This document shows positions 1 through 12,065 of a stretch of DNA of 64,000 nt, piece by piece. The position numbers were made by a program, and so were the translations under genes. Within the stretch, counting starts at the first letter, position 1. Every line of letters starts with the position of its first letter. Under the pieces are notes generated by a model that was given only the letters and a program-made list of their open reading frames with translations, searched no databases and was not told the DNA's origin. Origin of the DNA: Haberlea rhodopensis (taxonomy: Eukaryota > Streptophyta > Magnoliopsida > Lamiales > Gesneriaceae); NCBI GenBank assembly GCA_907163345.1, contig CAJQUN010000040.1:2170001-2234000 (forward strand). Reading direction: 5' to 3'.

Positions 1-2806
1 GTTGCAGAATCAGTTAGGGATGAAAGATACTTTACTGTATCAGAAGGCCAGAATCAAATGGTTACGAGAAGGTGATGTTAATTCAAACTTTTTCCATAAA
101 GTCGTCAATCGGAGACGGAAGAGGAATGAAATTGTGGGATTGTACATAAATGACCAGTGGAAGGACGAGGTACAAGGAATTAAGGAAGGGATATACGATC
201 ATTTCTCTAAGCAGTTTGCTTCGAGGGAATGGAGGAGACCACTTATGGCGGGGGTGCAGTTCGATCATATTACACCGATCGAAAACGGTACTCTAACGGA
301 ACATTTTACAGAGGTAGAAATTCGGAATGCAATATGGGATTGTGATAGCACAAAGAGTCCGGGGCCTGACGGATTCAACTTCAGATTCATTAAACATTTT
401 TGGGAACTATTAAAGGAGGATTTTATGAGGTTCTTCCAACAATTCCACACACATGGAAAGATAATTAAGGGGGGGAATCCATCCTTTATTGTGCTGATAC
501 CAAAAAAGGAGAATCCCACTAAAATTGAGGAATTTCGACCGATAGCACTAATTGGATGTGTGTACAAAGTACTGGCCAAGGTTCTGGCGACCCGATTGAG
601 TAAAGTCTTGGACAGGATCATATCGCAATCACAATCTGCATTTATAGGTCAAAGACACATTCTTGATGGGATTTTGATTGTTAATGAGTTGGTTGATGAA
701 ATGAAGAGGAACAAGAAAACAGGAATGATCCTAAAGGTGGATTTTGAGAAGGCTTATGATTCGGTGGACTGGCCTTTTTTGCAAAATGTGATGTCCAGAA
801 TGAATTTTGACAGCAAATGGATAAAATGGATAATGGAATGCATTTCAAGTGCAACAGCTTCAGTGTTGATTAATGGGAGCCCTACGGAGGAATTTAAATT
901 ACATAGAGGATTAAGGCAAGGAGACCCATTATCTCATTTTTTGTTTGTGATTGTGGTGGAGGCACTAAGTCGAATGGTACAAAAGGCAGTACAGGTTAAC
1001 TTACTGACACCGTTATCTGTGGGAAGGGACAGAATTCAGATATCGCATCTTCAGTTTGCGGATGATACATTATTCGTTGGTGAAGCAACCGAGACTAATG
1101 CTTTAACATTCAAAGGCATATTAAGCAATTTCGAGTTGCTTTGCGAATCAACTTCCATAAAAGCCAGTTGCTGGGGATAAATGTGGCGGAGGATTTGATT
1201 GTCAACTTAGCGGAATTATTGCATTGTAAGGTGGGCAAATTACCATGTACATACCTGGGATTGCCAATTGGGGTGAATCCAAAGCGAAAAGAGACTTGGA
1301 ATCCGATTATTGATAAGTACAGAAAAAGACTGGCTGCATGGGAAGATAAAACTCTATCTTTGGGAGGACGAGTGACTTTGATCAATGCTGTATTAACCTC
1401 CTTACCGATCTACTATTTTTCCTTTTACCGAGCTCCAAAGAATGTCTTAGCCAAATTACAATCCATACAAACCTCTTTTTTATGGGGGGGAGGGGAGAGT
1501 TGCCGGAAAATAGCCTGGGTAAAATGGTCTGAGATTTGCAAAGCAAAACAGAATGGGGGGTTGGGGGTTCGAAATTTGGATCTTTTCAATAAGGCTCTTT
1601 TGGGGAAGTGGGGGTGGGGGATTTTACAAAATGAAAGTTCTTTGTGGTGGAGGGTTCGTAGGTCTAGATATGATTTTAATAAATGGAGTCTGATTGATGA
1701 AGGGAGGGAGGGCGGGAGGGTAGTGGTTCAGGCGTCGTCATGGTGGAAAGACATTTTGAATAATACGTTTCTTGATAGATCGGGGTGGTTTAATAGAGGA
1801 ATTAAGAAAAAAGTTGGGAATGGAAGGGGGACTCGATTTTGGGCCGATGTGTGGGTGGGGGATAGGAGTTTGAAAGAGTCTTTTCCTAGATTAGCGTTGC
1901 TAGCTAGGGATAGAGATATTTTAATAGCACAGATGGGGGGATGGGTGGGTGGGTTATGGGAGTGGCATTGGGATTGGAGAAGGGAGTTATTGGATAGGGA
2001 AGTTATTTTACATAATGAGTTAATTTCTTTGTTGGACAGGACGCTTTTGACACAGGCACAAGAGGATTTATGGACGTGGACTTTGGAGGATTCAAAAATA
2101 TATTCTGTGCAGACTGCATATGCAACACTGTTGGAGGACTCACCGATTGATGGACATACATCGGAGACATATATTTCTATTTGGAAGACTTTGGCACCAT
2201 CAAAGGTCGCAGCACTTATCTGGAGGGTGCTTCGAGACCGACTACCGACAAGATCCAATCTCAGCAAAAGAAACATATTCATGGGGAACGAAGCTGGTAA
2301 CTGTGTGATGTGCTCTCTCACGGAGGAGACTACAAATCATCTGTTTTTCTGCTGTCCGGAGTCATATTCTTTATGGATGAAATGTTATCGTTGGCTGGGT
2401 TTCTATACGGCATTGTCGTCGGACTCAATCGCCCATCATTGGAATCATCATGGACTATGGACAAGAAAAAAGGGAAGAAAAGCTTGGATGACAATATGGA
2501 GCTCGGTGCTTTGGACGATATGGATACATAGAAACAATTTGTGTTTTAAGGGCAGCGACCACAAGGAGGATGATCTACTGGAGACGGTCATTCACAGATC
2601 TTGGTTTTGGATCACAAACGGAGGAAATAATAGATTTTTGTACTCGTTTGTTGATTGGAGACGGGAACCGTTGATTTGTTTGTTATCTTCTTAATTTCTA
2701 GCTAGTAGGACCTACTTTTTTTAATTGTGCTACACCTTGTAGTAACTTTTTCGATGCTTCCGCATCTATTTTATAATATAATTATCTTGTCTGATCAAAA
2801 AAAAAA
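1..2806 (+). mobile_element. L1-type non-LTR retrotransposon (LINE), 5' end outside window
   Basis: The element is read on the plus strand. It contains a reverse transcriptase region, a C-terminal zinc-binding region, a short 3' UTR (2695-2796) and a ten-base A tail at 2797-2806. Just before the tail is TATCTTGTCTGATC. The 5' part, where an endonuclease domain is expected, lies left of the window, so neither the target duplication nor the full length can be judged. The element is disabled by a frameshift near 1140. The identity rests on the order RT then zf-RVT then A tail, which is the usual layout of plant L1-like ORF2. Confidence 0.93.
2..2694 (+). pseudogene. LINE ORF2 remnant: reverse transcriptase plus zf-RVT, frameshifted
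   Basis: The first reading frame (2-1180) carries the RT palm signatures: SPGPDGFNFRF near 358-393, FRPIALIGCVYK near 533, KVDFEKAYDSVDW near 735 and the catalytic box FADD near 1057. The fingers/palm motif usually written GDPLSPFLF is here GDPLSHFLF (about 920-946), a proline-to-histidine change. At about 1140 the protein continues in another frame (from INFHKSQLLGI), which implies loss of a few bases in the stretch normally reading FELLSGLxINF. The second frame ends at 2694 and holds the CxxC...HxxxxC zinc-binding module (CVMC, then NHLFFC). Translation starts left of the window. The family is the plant L1 clade. The frameshift makes this copy non-autonomous. Confidence 0.92.
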
Positions 2807-2896
2807 TAACGCAAACTCAATACTCAGATCATGAATTTGCAGTTTCATAAATCAAGAAGGAAATCGTGCCACATCCAACCTTTGAGTCATCTTAAA

Positions 2897-4398
2897 TGTA
2901 AGTAATCCAACAAGCATGGTACATAGCGGAATTTAAAATTTGGATTACTAGACACCGGATCTATACATAGGTTATCATATCGGATAAAGGATCAAAAGTC
3001 TCACCCTTGTAGCGTGTTTGAGCAGATTCCACGAAGCACCACGTCCAACGAACTCCGAGTCACTAGCAACACCTCCAAGGTCTTGCCTCTACGGTATCCA
3101 CACGATCAAATCAAACAAGGGACGTTCAAGAACAAGTTGCTAGACTTATTCTTGAACAAAAACCAAACTCTCGGTTCAAAACCGATTAAGAGCAGCCTAA
3201 CTCCACCAAGAAGCAACGACGGCGGCCTTGAGGGAGAAGGCGGCGGCCGTGAGCTTCAAGGAATAGGCGGCCGAGAGCTTTAGGGTTTAAGGTGGCTAGG
3301 TTATTTTGATATCAAGGAATAATAATAATTAATCACCTTGTTATCATTATATACAATTTAATTAAAGGCTTTCACAAAGCCTCATGGGCTCAAACCAATG
3401 ATTTAATTAAATCCTTATAATTATTTAATTAAGACTCTTCTTAATTAATTAATTCATCCAATGAATTTAATTCCCTTTATCGATTTAATCTTTTGTGCGA
3501 CTCGATAGAATCTTGTAATGTTGGCAGTGACATAAAATCTCATTTTACGTCACAAGCAAGGAGCGGTGTCTAGCAACACATCAAGGCTACCCAAATTACA
3601 AGAATGTCTTGGACTCGACATAACCTTAGAACTTGTGATAATATTAACCATGTAACTTAATCCCTTTGTCCTTTGTGTTTAGATTGAACACGAGTCATGG
3701 AATAGTCATACTCGTATATTCAATCTCTATTTCTTGATCCCCAAGTAGAACTAGAATAAACGAATAAGCTCGATATCTCATTTCGACTCATTCGAGCATG
3801 GCCATGCATTTTAGTCTTACTTGATCAAGGGCCCAAACACTTCTCCTGTTATATAGGAGGGACAAATCCTATATCGATCAATCAACATCCCTCTACATAA
3901 TTCATAGTGTATCCAATAGTCGCCTTTATAGTTTACCCTGTTACGGGTAACGTTTGACAATATCAAGATACATAACTCCTTATGTTGGGATCTCTGATGA
4001 TCTCAAGTCGTAAGGATTACATACATTATTATCACTATGAGAATTGCATATGACAATCATATAACTATCCATGTTGCATTCTCATAGTGGGTCTGTTCAG
4101 TACATTGTTCTCTAACATGTACCCATGTGTTGATTTGATATCTCATATCTATGAACAATTCATCAATCAAAGCATACTAGTCTCAACGTATTATCATTAT
4201 CCCGATTCATGATAATACTTGACTAGGGACAACTTTAAGAACAATACAATATTATTCTAGGGACATTAACTTATATATCAATTCATATTGCACAGATATT
4301 CGAATAATATATACTAATGATTTGCCATTAATAAAATCATATTACATTGTATGTCATAAACAATCATCTAATGACTTGTCTTAGGGTATATCCCAACA
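2897..4398 (-). mobile_element. Solo LTR, 1.5 kb, Copia-like ends
   Basis: On the minus strand the element begins TGTTGGGATATACCC (at 4398) and ends GGATTACTTACA (at 2897), giving the canonical TG..CA ends. A perfect 5-bp target duplication TTAAA flanks it (2892-2896 and 4399-4403). There is no second LTR, primer-binding site or coding region, so this is a solo LTR left by LTR-LTR recombination. The superfamily is inferred from the terminal sequence only. The short open frames inside, including a GC-rich stretch at 3200-3285, have no recognisable product. Confidence 0.85.
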
Positions 4399-4403
4399 TT
4401 AAA

Positions 4404-5372
4404 AACATCATCACTACTGCATGAAATTAAAAAAAAAACACCATTTTTCTAAAACTCAAAAAAGAAGAACTTTCAAACACTAAATCAGCAAGAACATCGA
4501 TCAGAACAAACCCATTTCATATTTTACCCCAACAGATCAAATTTTGAGTTATGTGAAGAAAACAATCATCGAATTTAAAAAAGAAAGGATTCAAATCAGA
4601 AAACATACCCCATCCAAGCTAGGAAACGACTGATCCAAGAACATAAACAACTGTCAAGCATCGTATAACTAAACTAACACTCCAAAACATGAACTCCTCC
4701 TCCCAGATCATAGAACTCTCTAAACAGAAAGTTATAGCAGATCAGCATAAACCCTGTCAATATTTCAGGAAACCTGCTAACAATCCAAAACCAACTTACA
4801 ATAATTCGTACTTATGGTTAAAACAATTAAAAGGCGAGGTGGGATAACTACTTTTACCGCGTAAGAACAGGGATGAAAAGTGCGAGCTGTAGCAACCACT
4901 TGGAACGCCTACTTGCCAGACACCTAGATCAATAAGAATTTAGCTAAATCTGAAAAGTGATGTTTTGCTTTCGTTACGTCATTATAAATATCAATATCAA
5001 TTAACAACAATTTTAAATTTTTTTCCAGACTTTTTATGGAAAATCGAGTGATTTTTTTTTTGTTTATTTTGGGCTAAACGTTTTGAAATTGATTTTTAAA
5101 GGTACTTTCTGAAGTATTTTCGTTTAAAAATATTGTGGAAGCTTACCGTATATTTATTTATTTTTTGAAATTAGTGTAATTTGATTTTTTTCATATGTTT
5201 AAATTTCCACCCATTAATGACAAAAAAAAGGTGTTCACATAGCAATAATAATGAAATAATTTTAATATAACTTTAGTCTTTAGTAACCAAATTAATAATG
5301 AAATAATTTTAATATTACTTTAGTAACCAAATTATAATTATTATAAATATTATAAATTAATATATATTGATA
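4404..5372. other. Intergenic, no gene recognised
   Basis: This is moderately AT-rich unique sequence. The left half (4404-4960) is less AT-rich than the right and looks like former untranslated or intronic DNA, but no open frame or repeat border can be supported. The right half (4960-5372) is AT-rich with T runs. Confidence 0.4.
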
Positions 5373-5559
5373 TACAATAAAGGGAAAACCCAAAAAAATC
5401 CACATAATTAAACTTAATTATGGAATCAGTCCCCATGTCAAAAAAACTTAATTCAAACTCCTTACTGCAACTTAAAATTTTGTTCTAACTCTCTATCTTA
5501 TTAAAATGACTATGATATCCCTCTATTAAAAGTTGAACTTTTAATTTTGAGAAATCATT

Positions 5560-7300
5560 ACAGTCGTACGAAAGCTATACAATTTTGGTACACGTTACAC
5601 ATAAAATCGGTATAAAATCTATACAATTTTGGTACAAGTTACAAATGAAATTGGTATGAAACATATACTATTTTCTGTACTTATTACACGTGAAGTTGGT
5701 ATGAAACCAATACAATTTTGGTACTAGTTACAAATGAAATTGGTATAAAACCTGTATTATATTCGGTACTTATTACACGTGAATTTTGTATGAAACATAT
5801 ACAATTTTGGTACTAAATATACATAAAATTGGTATGAAACCTATACAATTTTGGTACTAATTATGAATAAAATTGGTATGAAACATATATTATTTTCGAT
5901 ACTTATTACATATGAAATTGGTATGAAATCTTTAAAATTTTGGTACTAGTTATACATGAAATTGGTATGAAACATATATAATTTTGGTACAAATTACACA
6001 TGAAATTGGTATGAAGCCTATACTTTTTTCGGTACTTATTACACATGAAGTTAGTATGAAACATATATAATTTTGGTACTAGTTACACTTGAAGTTGGTG
6101 TGAAACCATACTATATTCGAAACTTATTACACGTAATATATGATTTCGGTACCAACTATGCATAAAATTGGTATGAAACCAATATAATTTTGGTGTTAAT
6201 TACGAATAAAATTGGTACGAAACATATTCTATCTTCGGCACTTATTACAAATGAAATTGGTATGAAATCTTTACAATTTTGGTACTAGTTACACACGAAA
6301 TTGGTATGAAACTTATACAATTTTGGTACAAGTTACACATGAAATTGGTATGAAACATATACTTTTTCGGCACTTATTAACACATGAAGTTTGTATAACA
6401 CATATACAATTTTGGTACTTATTACACTTGAAGTTGGTATGAAACATATATAATTTTGGTACTAGTTACACGTGAAGTTGGTATGAAACCTATATTATAT
6501 TCGAAACTTATTACACGTAAAGTTGGTATTAAACCTATACAATTTCAGTACTAACTATACATATAATTGTTATGAAATCTATATAATTTTGGTACTAATT
6601 ACACGTGAAGTTGGTATGAAACATATACTATATTCGAAACTTATTACACGACAGTTGGTATGAAAATATACAAATTTGGTACTAAGTATACATAAAATTG
6701 GTGTGAAACCTATATAATTTTGGTACTAATTATGAATGAAATTGGTACGAAACCTATACTATTTTTGGTACTTAATACATATTAAATTAATATGAAATTT
6801 TTACAATTCTGATACTAATTACACATGAAATTTGTATGAAACCTATACAATTTTGATATAAGTTACACGTGAAATTAGTATAAAACATATACTAGTTTTG
6901 GTATTTATTACACGTGAAGTTAGTATGAAACATGTAAAATTTTGGTACTAGTTACACATGAAATTGGTATTAAATATATACAATTTTGATACTAGTTGTA
7001 CAAAAAATTGGCATTAAACATATACAATTTCGGTACTAATTATACATAAATATTGATGTTAAACTTATATATCGAATAAACAAACAATATCAATTTCAAA
7101 CAACAATAACTACATTTCTATAGAATCTTCTATATTAATGATCGAACAAACAAAAATATCAATTTCAAATAACATCAATTTCAAACTTTACGAACAATAT
7201 TTGTTTGTTCTGGTACTAGTTACACATGAAATTTGTATGAAACCTATACTATTTTCAGTACTTATTACACGTGAAGTTAGTTTGAAATATATACTAGTTA
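5560..7300 (+). repeat. Left arm of element A: ~44-bp degenerate tandem repeats
   Basis: Roughly 40 units follow each other. Each contains ATTTTGGTACTAGTTACA followed by TGAAATTGGTATGAAAC, with small variations. Many units carry CACGTG in place of CACATG. No coding capacity was seen. The inner end (7300-7395) continues into unique sequence that is also inverted at 9480-9600. Confidence 0.9.
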
Positions 7301-7395
7301 CACATGAGATATGTGTATATGAGTTGTATAAATGTCATTGACATTACTCTTTTCAATTGGGCATTACATGCAATGGGTTTAAGAGTAAACGTGCA

Positions 7396-7787
7396 TGATG
7401 AATCGAGAATATGATTATTGCATTATAATGGATTATGTCGAATCGTGCATTATTTGTGATTCCTGATTTGAATGTGTTTCAATTAATTGTATGATAGTTG
7501 AATCGTCATATTTATTTAGAATCTATCACTCGGAAGAGGGGGTTTTGAATAGGACCAGAAGAATTTACATCGTTGGAAAGGCGTATAACTCCAACGAATC
7601 ATTGTGTTATTTAAATTGTTTAATAGTTTATCTTAGGTGGACACATCAAGATGATTGTTGAATGATTATTTCTACACAACACTCAGAAGAGGTAATAGAA
7701 TAACATGTGATTCTTTGACTAATAAATTGAAGAACACAATATAGTTGATAGTTGGGTGAAGTCGAATATCTAGAATCCGTTCTCATT
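7396..7787. other. Non-coding core of foldback element A (left part)
   Basis: This is unique sequence between the arms, continuing at 9405-9480 beyond the nested LTR. It aligns with the reverse complement of 46370-46740 in element B (shared blocks include ATCGTCATATTTATTTAGAA and ACACAATGATT-type segments). It contains no long open frame and no transposase motif. Confidence 0.75.
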
Positions 7788-8344
7788 GATTTTGTAAGGC
7801 CCCAATAATAATACAAATAATTACTCACTAACGACATGGAAAATTTTGAATTTTCAACGTACAACTACCAACAATATAAGGTTTCCACATCATATACAAA
7901 ATCATATGAGTATTACAAAAATAGTATACATGTCTCTAGTACTGACATCAGAAGAATGTATTAACAGTTTCACGCCATACACATTGGCCAACAAAAACAT
8001 GACTAAGAGTTCTATGGTTCTAGTCATGACATCGAACCAAAATGACCTTCTGATTCTCTTATAGGAATGACAATCATATCACTCCCATGTACTCCCCAAA
8101 AGTTAATCTTGCCACGTGTTTCTTATAGGATAATTCCCACACAGGATGAGCACACTAATAATATTCATAATCAAAATGGATCAACTTACATTCTTAAAAC
8201 AGTAAGATGTAATAATACTTCATGTACACAATGGATTCACACTTAATCCTTGAAATTGTCCATTTTCTCAACATTATTATGCCACAAGATATAATCTCAT
8301 ATAATGATACACATAATAATCTCATATCAATACACATATTGATA

Positions 8345-8620
8345 TACTCATCGTTATTCCAATAGCGGTCCAATAATACTCATCGCTAATCACATAGCAG
8401 TACAACAATACTCATAACCAATGCACGCTGGTCTAATAACTCATCGTCAATAACATGACGATCCATAATTCTCATCGCTAATAACATAGCGGTTCAATAT
8501 CTCATCGTCAATAATATGACGGTTCATAATTCTCATCGCTAATAATATAGCGGTTCCATACACAAAATGCTAATAACATAGCAGTTCACCAATACACAAT
8601 GCTAATAACATAGCAACATA
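8345..8620 (+). repeat. ~30-bp array of mini-hairpins inside LTR copy a
   Basis: Units recur every 30-31 bp. Clear stem-loops are at 8445-8460 (CGTCAATAACATGACG), 8476-8491 (CGCTAATAACATAGCG), 8506-8521 (CGTCAATAATATGACG) and 8537-8552 (CGCTAATAATATAGCG). The loop stays ATAAYA while the 5-bp stem switches between CGCTA/TAGCG and CGTCA/TGACG. Both partner strands change together at two base pairs. Confidence 0.85.
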
Positions 8621-8724
8621 AGAATAATTATTGCTTACTCCATAAGCATCGAATCCAAATAATAAACATAAATGGACCACTAAAGTTCACCCACAAAATT
8701 GATGAAAAATGATTTTTTTTTTTT

Positions 8725-8837
8725 ACAGAGATCGATCTCTATTTTATAGAGATAAATCTCTGACTGTTGAAAAATTTTGGTAACTTGCTACTGGATGCAG
8801 AGATCGATCGATGCCCTTACAGAGATCGATCTCTGTC
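8725..8837. repeat. GATCGATC palindromes in LTR copy a
   Basis: CAGAGATCGATCTCTG at 8820-8835 is a perfect 16-bp palindrome. A related block lies at about 8725-8760 (AGAGATCGATCTCT followed by TAGAGATAAATCTCTG), and a further GATCGATCGAT at 8801-8812. These correspond in position to the GATCGATCGC stem-loops of copies b and c. Confidence 0.8.
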
Positions 8838-9479
8838 TAATTTTTTTGTCAAAAACTTGCGATTTCATCATCAATTCCACACAAAACTTACCCAACTCAA
8901 ATATCAACCTCCAAATAACCAAAACATGTGATAAAACACAATAAAACTCACATTTAGCACCATAATCCACAACACTAACCAAACCCACAAAGTTCATCAT
9001 TTTCTCAAACTCAACAACAAGGATTAACTTTAAAACATCAACTCCAAAGTTCAACCAAACATACTAGAGCATAATCATAAGCTTACACAATGTTTCTTCA
9101 ACAAATAACCAAGAATGAGAGCAAGGTGAGCACCAAGGATTGAGGTTAGTTCTTAGGGAGTAAAAGAGGGGGGAAGATGAATGATTTTGTGTTGGTGGTT
9201 CCTGGTGCACCCAATAAAACAAGGCTTAAGTTTAGCAAATTGCACACAAGTCCCTCATATTTTTTACTTGCACAAAGATCCTCATATCATCTCTAAATGC
9301 AAAAATCATCCAATTAAATTATACTAAATCCGGGCCTCAAATTCACTTTACCACAGTTAATTCAATTATTAACATAATATAAAAGAATCGAGCATCACAG
9401 TTTTTCTCCACTTAAATCTTCATCATCTTGTTAGTTCATTTTAGTTATTTAATTAATTCTCCACTTAATTCGATTTATC

Positions 9480-9994
9480 AAGCACCTTTACTTTTAAACA
9501 CATTGCATGCAATGCCCAATTGAAAGGAGTAATAACAATTACATTTATACAACTCATATATAACATATTTTTTATGCTCACAAACGATCATATAATTTGT
9601 ATTAATTCGTATCATGTATAACTAGGACCAAATTATATAAGTTATGTACAAATTTCAATTGTATAGGTTTAATAGTGCGGATATTGTATAGGTTTCATAA
9701 TTCATACCAATTTATGTAAACTTAATACAGAAATTGTATTGGTTTCAAACCAACTTCAAGTGTAATAAGTATCGAATATAGTATATGTTTCATACCAACT
9801 TCATGTATAACTAGTACCAAAATGTATAGGTTTCATATCAACTTCATGTGTAACTAGTACCAAAATTGTATATGTTTCTTACTAACTTCACATTTGATAA
9901 ATATCGAAACTAGTATAGGTTTCATACCAATTTCACGTGTAACTTATACCAAAATTGTACAGGTTTCATACCAACTTCATGTGTAATTAGTACC
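9480..9994 (-). repeat. Right arm of element A, inner part
   Basis: 9480-9600 is an inverted copy of 7300-7395 (shared ACATTGCATGCAAT and ATTTATACAACTCATAT). From about 9600 the 44-bp units run in the opposite sense to the left arm (ACCAACTTCA..GTAATAAGTACC). The arm is interrupted at 9999/10000 by LTR copy b and resumes at 12061. Confidence 0.88.
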
Positions 9995-10559
9995 AGAATT
10001 GTAAGGACCCTAATCCTTAAGTGCGGAATCAAGGCATAATAGAGCTAATATAAAAGATCAGAGTGTAAAAGAACGTGTTGAGTCTATGAGCTTAAGCATT
10101 ACATGCCAAAAATAAGGACTACCAAATGGATTAATTACATTCCAATCAATGAATGCGTTCAACTATAGTTTTATACTACTCCTAGAGTAGATACTCTCCA
10201 AAATAATCCTGTCCTTCAAGTCCCAAAAGCATCCTCAACAAGCTCACCGTCTCAACCCGTCTAGCCCTTCTATCATGCCAAACGTGTACCTACAAGGACA
10301 ACCCCCAAACATGAGCAATAATAATCATTCATATTCAACACAATATGAAGATAAAGCTTAAATGCATAATCATAATAAAACACTTCCTGTTTTCCCCATG
10401 CATTTCAAACGCTTCCCGTTTGGTTGTCCCTGTACCATAACTCATGAGTATAATCAATAGATTATTTTTAATGGTCTAAACATGTTATGACATATGCCAT
10501 CTCATCAATACCAAATACTGATCACAAATCCCTAGTCTGTCCATCACAATGTATTTTAA

Positions 10560-10745
10560 TGCCCCTCGCTTATTTACATTTAGGCGGCATAGGATAACCT
10601 CGCTTCAATGGACATGCGGGACTCCCACCCCTCGCCTCTCATTGAGCGGCAAATACCCTTTCCTCGCCCTATATGATAACCACGCTCAAATGTGACATGC
10701 GGCGCTCCCACCCCTCGCTTCACATTTAGCGGAACCAAAACAAAT
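10560..10745. repeat. Hairpin-type repeats in LTR copy b
   Basis: CCTCGCTTCACATTTAGCGG-like units repeat with variation. The stem halves CGCT and AGCG flank an 8-10-base spacer, and units alternate with a CCCACCCCTCG stretch. They occupy the same relative place as the covarying mini-hairpins of copy a and the array at 54640-54850 in copy c. Confidence 0.7.
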
Positions 10746-11101
10746 AGCGGCAAGCATTAAAATAATCAAGGGATGACCACGACTCATGGGATGTGCACCA
10801 ATAATCATCATATGCATCTATAAACATCATGCATAACATGTATTTGCATCCACAATGCAATACCACATATATACTCGCATCCACAATGCATAAACAATGA
10901 GTATATAAGATACATGTACCGTTGGGTGCCCGTACGTCCACTACGGACCTTTCCAAAATGTAGGATATGGTAGGACTTCAATGCCTTGGCTGAGTTGCCA
11001 CCTGGGATGGTTCTACATATTCACACAAATCAATATTAGAACCCAATAATAGTCCAATACCAAAAATCCTACAAAAAAAATCCAAAAACACCATTTTTGG
11101 T

Positions 11102-11320
11102 GTCTCGCGATCGATCGCCATAAAGCCCCGATCGATCGCGAGACCTCTCTGCCTCGCCCAACAAAAATATTCAATCCGCGATCGATCGCTGAGTTTGCGT
11201 CGATCGATCGCGGCCTCGCCGATTGATCGCGCCAAACTCGCGATCGATCGCTGAAGTCCACTGTCTTCAGCACTGCTGCTCGCGATCGATCGCGGAAGGC
11301 ACCGATCGATCGCCGAGCTC
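11102..11320. repeat. GATCGATCGC stem-loop cluster in LTR copy b
   Basis: The first stem-loop is perfect: GTCTCGCGATCGATCG (11102-11117) pairs with CGATCGATCGCGAGAC (11129-11144) around an 11-base loop. At least six more GATCGATCG blocks follow to about 11315. Copy c has the matching structure at 54166-54197. Confidence 0.9.
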
Positions 11321-12065
11321 TGGGCATCCGATTTTCGGGCACTATTCACCCATCTTCAACCCCAACTCAAACAAACTCAATTAATCCAACACTAACCATA
11401 CAAAACCACTCAAAACCATCAATAAACATCTACATTAACTCATATATTTAACATCCACCCAAAATAATACCAAAACCACAACAACCCAACACAAACCCAT
11501 TTTAAAACTCTTCAAACCATATCAAACTTAAGCAAAACACAACAAAATTAACCATGAGGTATCCATACCTCTTGGGGACCTTAAATCACCCAACAAACTC
11601 CACAAATCAAAGTTTTGCAAGAACTTCTCTTCACCCTTATGCTCAAACTCGAAAATGAAGAGAAAAATGAAGGGTTTGGGTGTTGTTTGGTAAAGTAAAA
11701 GTAAGAGTGGGTGGTGGGGTTGGGGTATAAAAGTGAGTTTATTAAAATACATACCAAAAAGAATTCCATGGTGTATAAAACACCCAAATATGATATTTTC
11801 AAAGCATTAACTCAAAATGCACCAAAATATCAATTAAATCATGATTTCCAATTAATTGCTAACCATGGCAAATAAATCATGCTTCCAACCATAATTCCCA
11901 ACATACCCAACATGCACCCTGAAATGCTATCCCGGGTCACTCTATCACGTGACTAAGCATTTCCACATAATAATTCCAACACATAATTAATTACCACCAT
12001 AATTAATCATATAATCACAATTAATGCCCAAATGCAATTAACCATTTCGGAGATATCACAAGAAT

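Larger units (their letters stand above)
7793..9399 (+). mobile_element. Solo LTR copy a of the TGTAAGG family (1.6 kb)
   Basis: It starts TGTAAGGCCCC and ends GAGCATCACA. The flanking 5-mers GATTT (7788-7792) and GTTTT (9400-9404) form a target duplication with one mismatch. It is inserted in the core of foldback element A. Its ends match two other copies here (10000-12060 and, inverted, 53465-55380). All three carry a short-hairpin array followed by palindromic GATCGATC blocks. It has no internal domain, primer site or proteins, so it is read as a solo LTR. Confidence 0.82.
10000..12060 (+). mobile_element. Solo LTR copy b of the TGTAAGG family (2.06 kb)
   Basis: It starts TGTAAGGACCC, ends GAGATATCACA, and is flanked by a perfect 5-bp target duplication AGAAT (9995-9999 and 12061-12065). 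It interrupts the right arm of foldback element A, whose 44-bp units continue on both sides. Inside are a hairpin-type array (about 10560-10745) and a cluster of GATCGATCGC stem-loops (11100-11320). The apparent reading frames on the minus strand at 10978-11349 come from that palindrome cluster and are not genes. Confidence 0.9.

Noticed and set aside
2120..2308. Second small frame within the LINE
   Set aside because: It is an out-of-frame shadow of the zf-RVT coding region.
3014..3283. 89-codon frame ending in Gly/Glu-rich sequence
   Set aside because: It lies inside the solo LTR at 2897-4398, antisense to it. The composition reflects a GC-rich GGCGGCCG stretch.
7138..7341. Small open frames in the foldback arms (also 46940-47140)
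   Set aside because: They are chance frames through 44-bp repeats, with no conserved domain.
8345..8620. CRISPR-like array (regular repeats of about 30 bp)
   Set aside because: The window is plant nuclear DNA, the repeats have no unique spacers, and the unit is a degenerate hairpin within an LTR.
10978..11349. Overlapping Arg/Ser-rich open frames on the minus strand
   Set aside because: They are the translation of the GATCGATCGC palindrome cluster in solo LTR b, which gives repeated DRS/IDR peptides in several frames.
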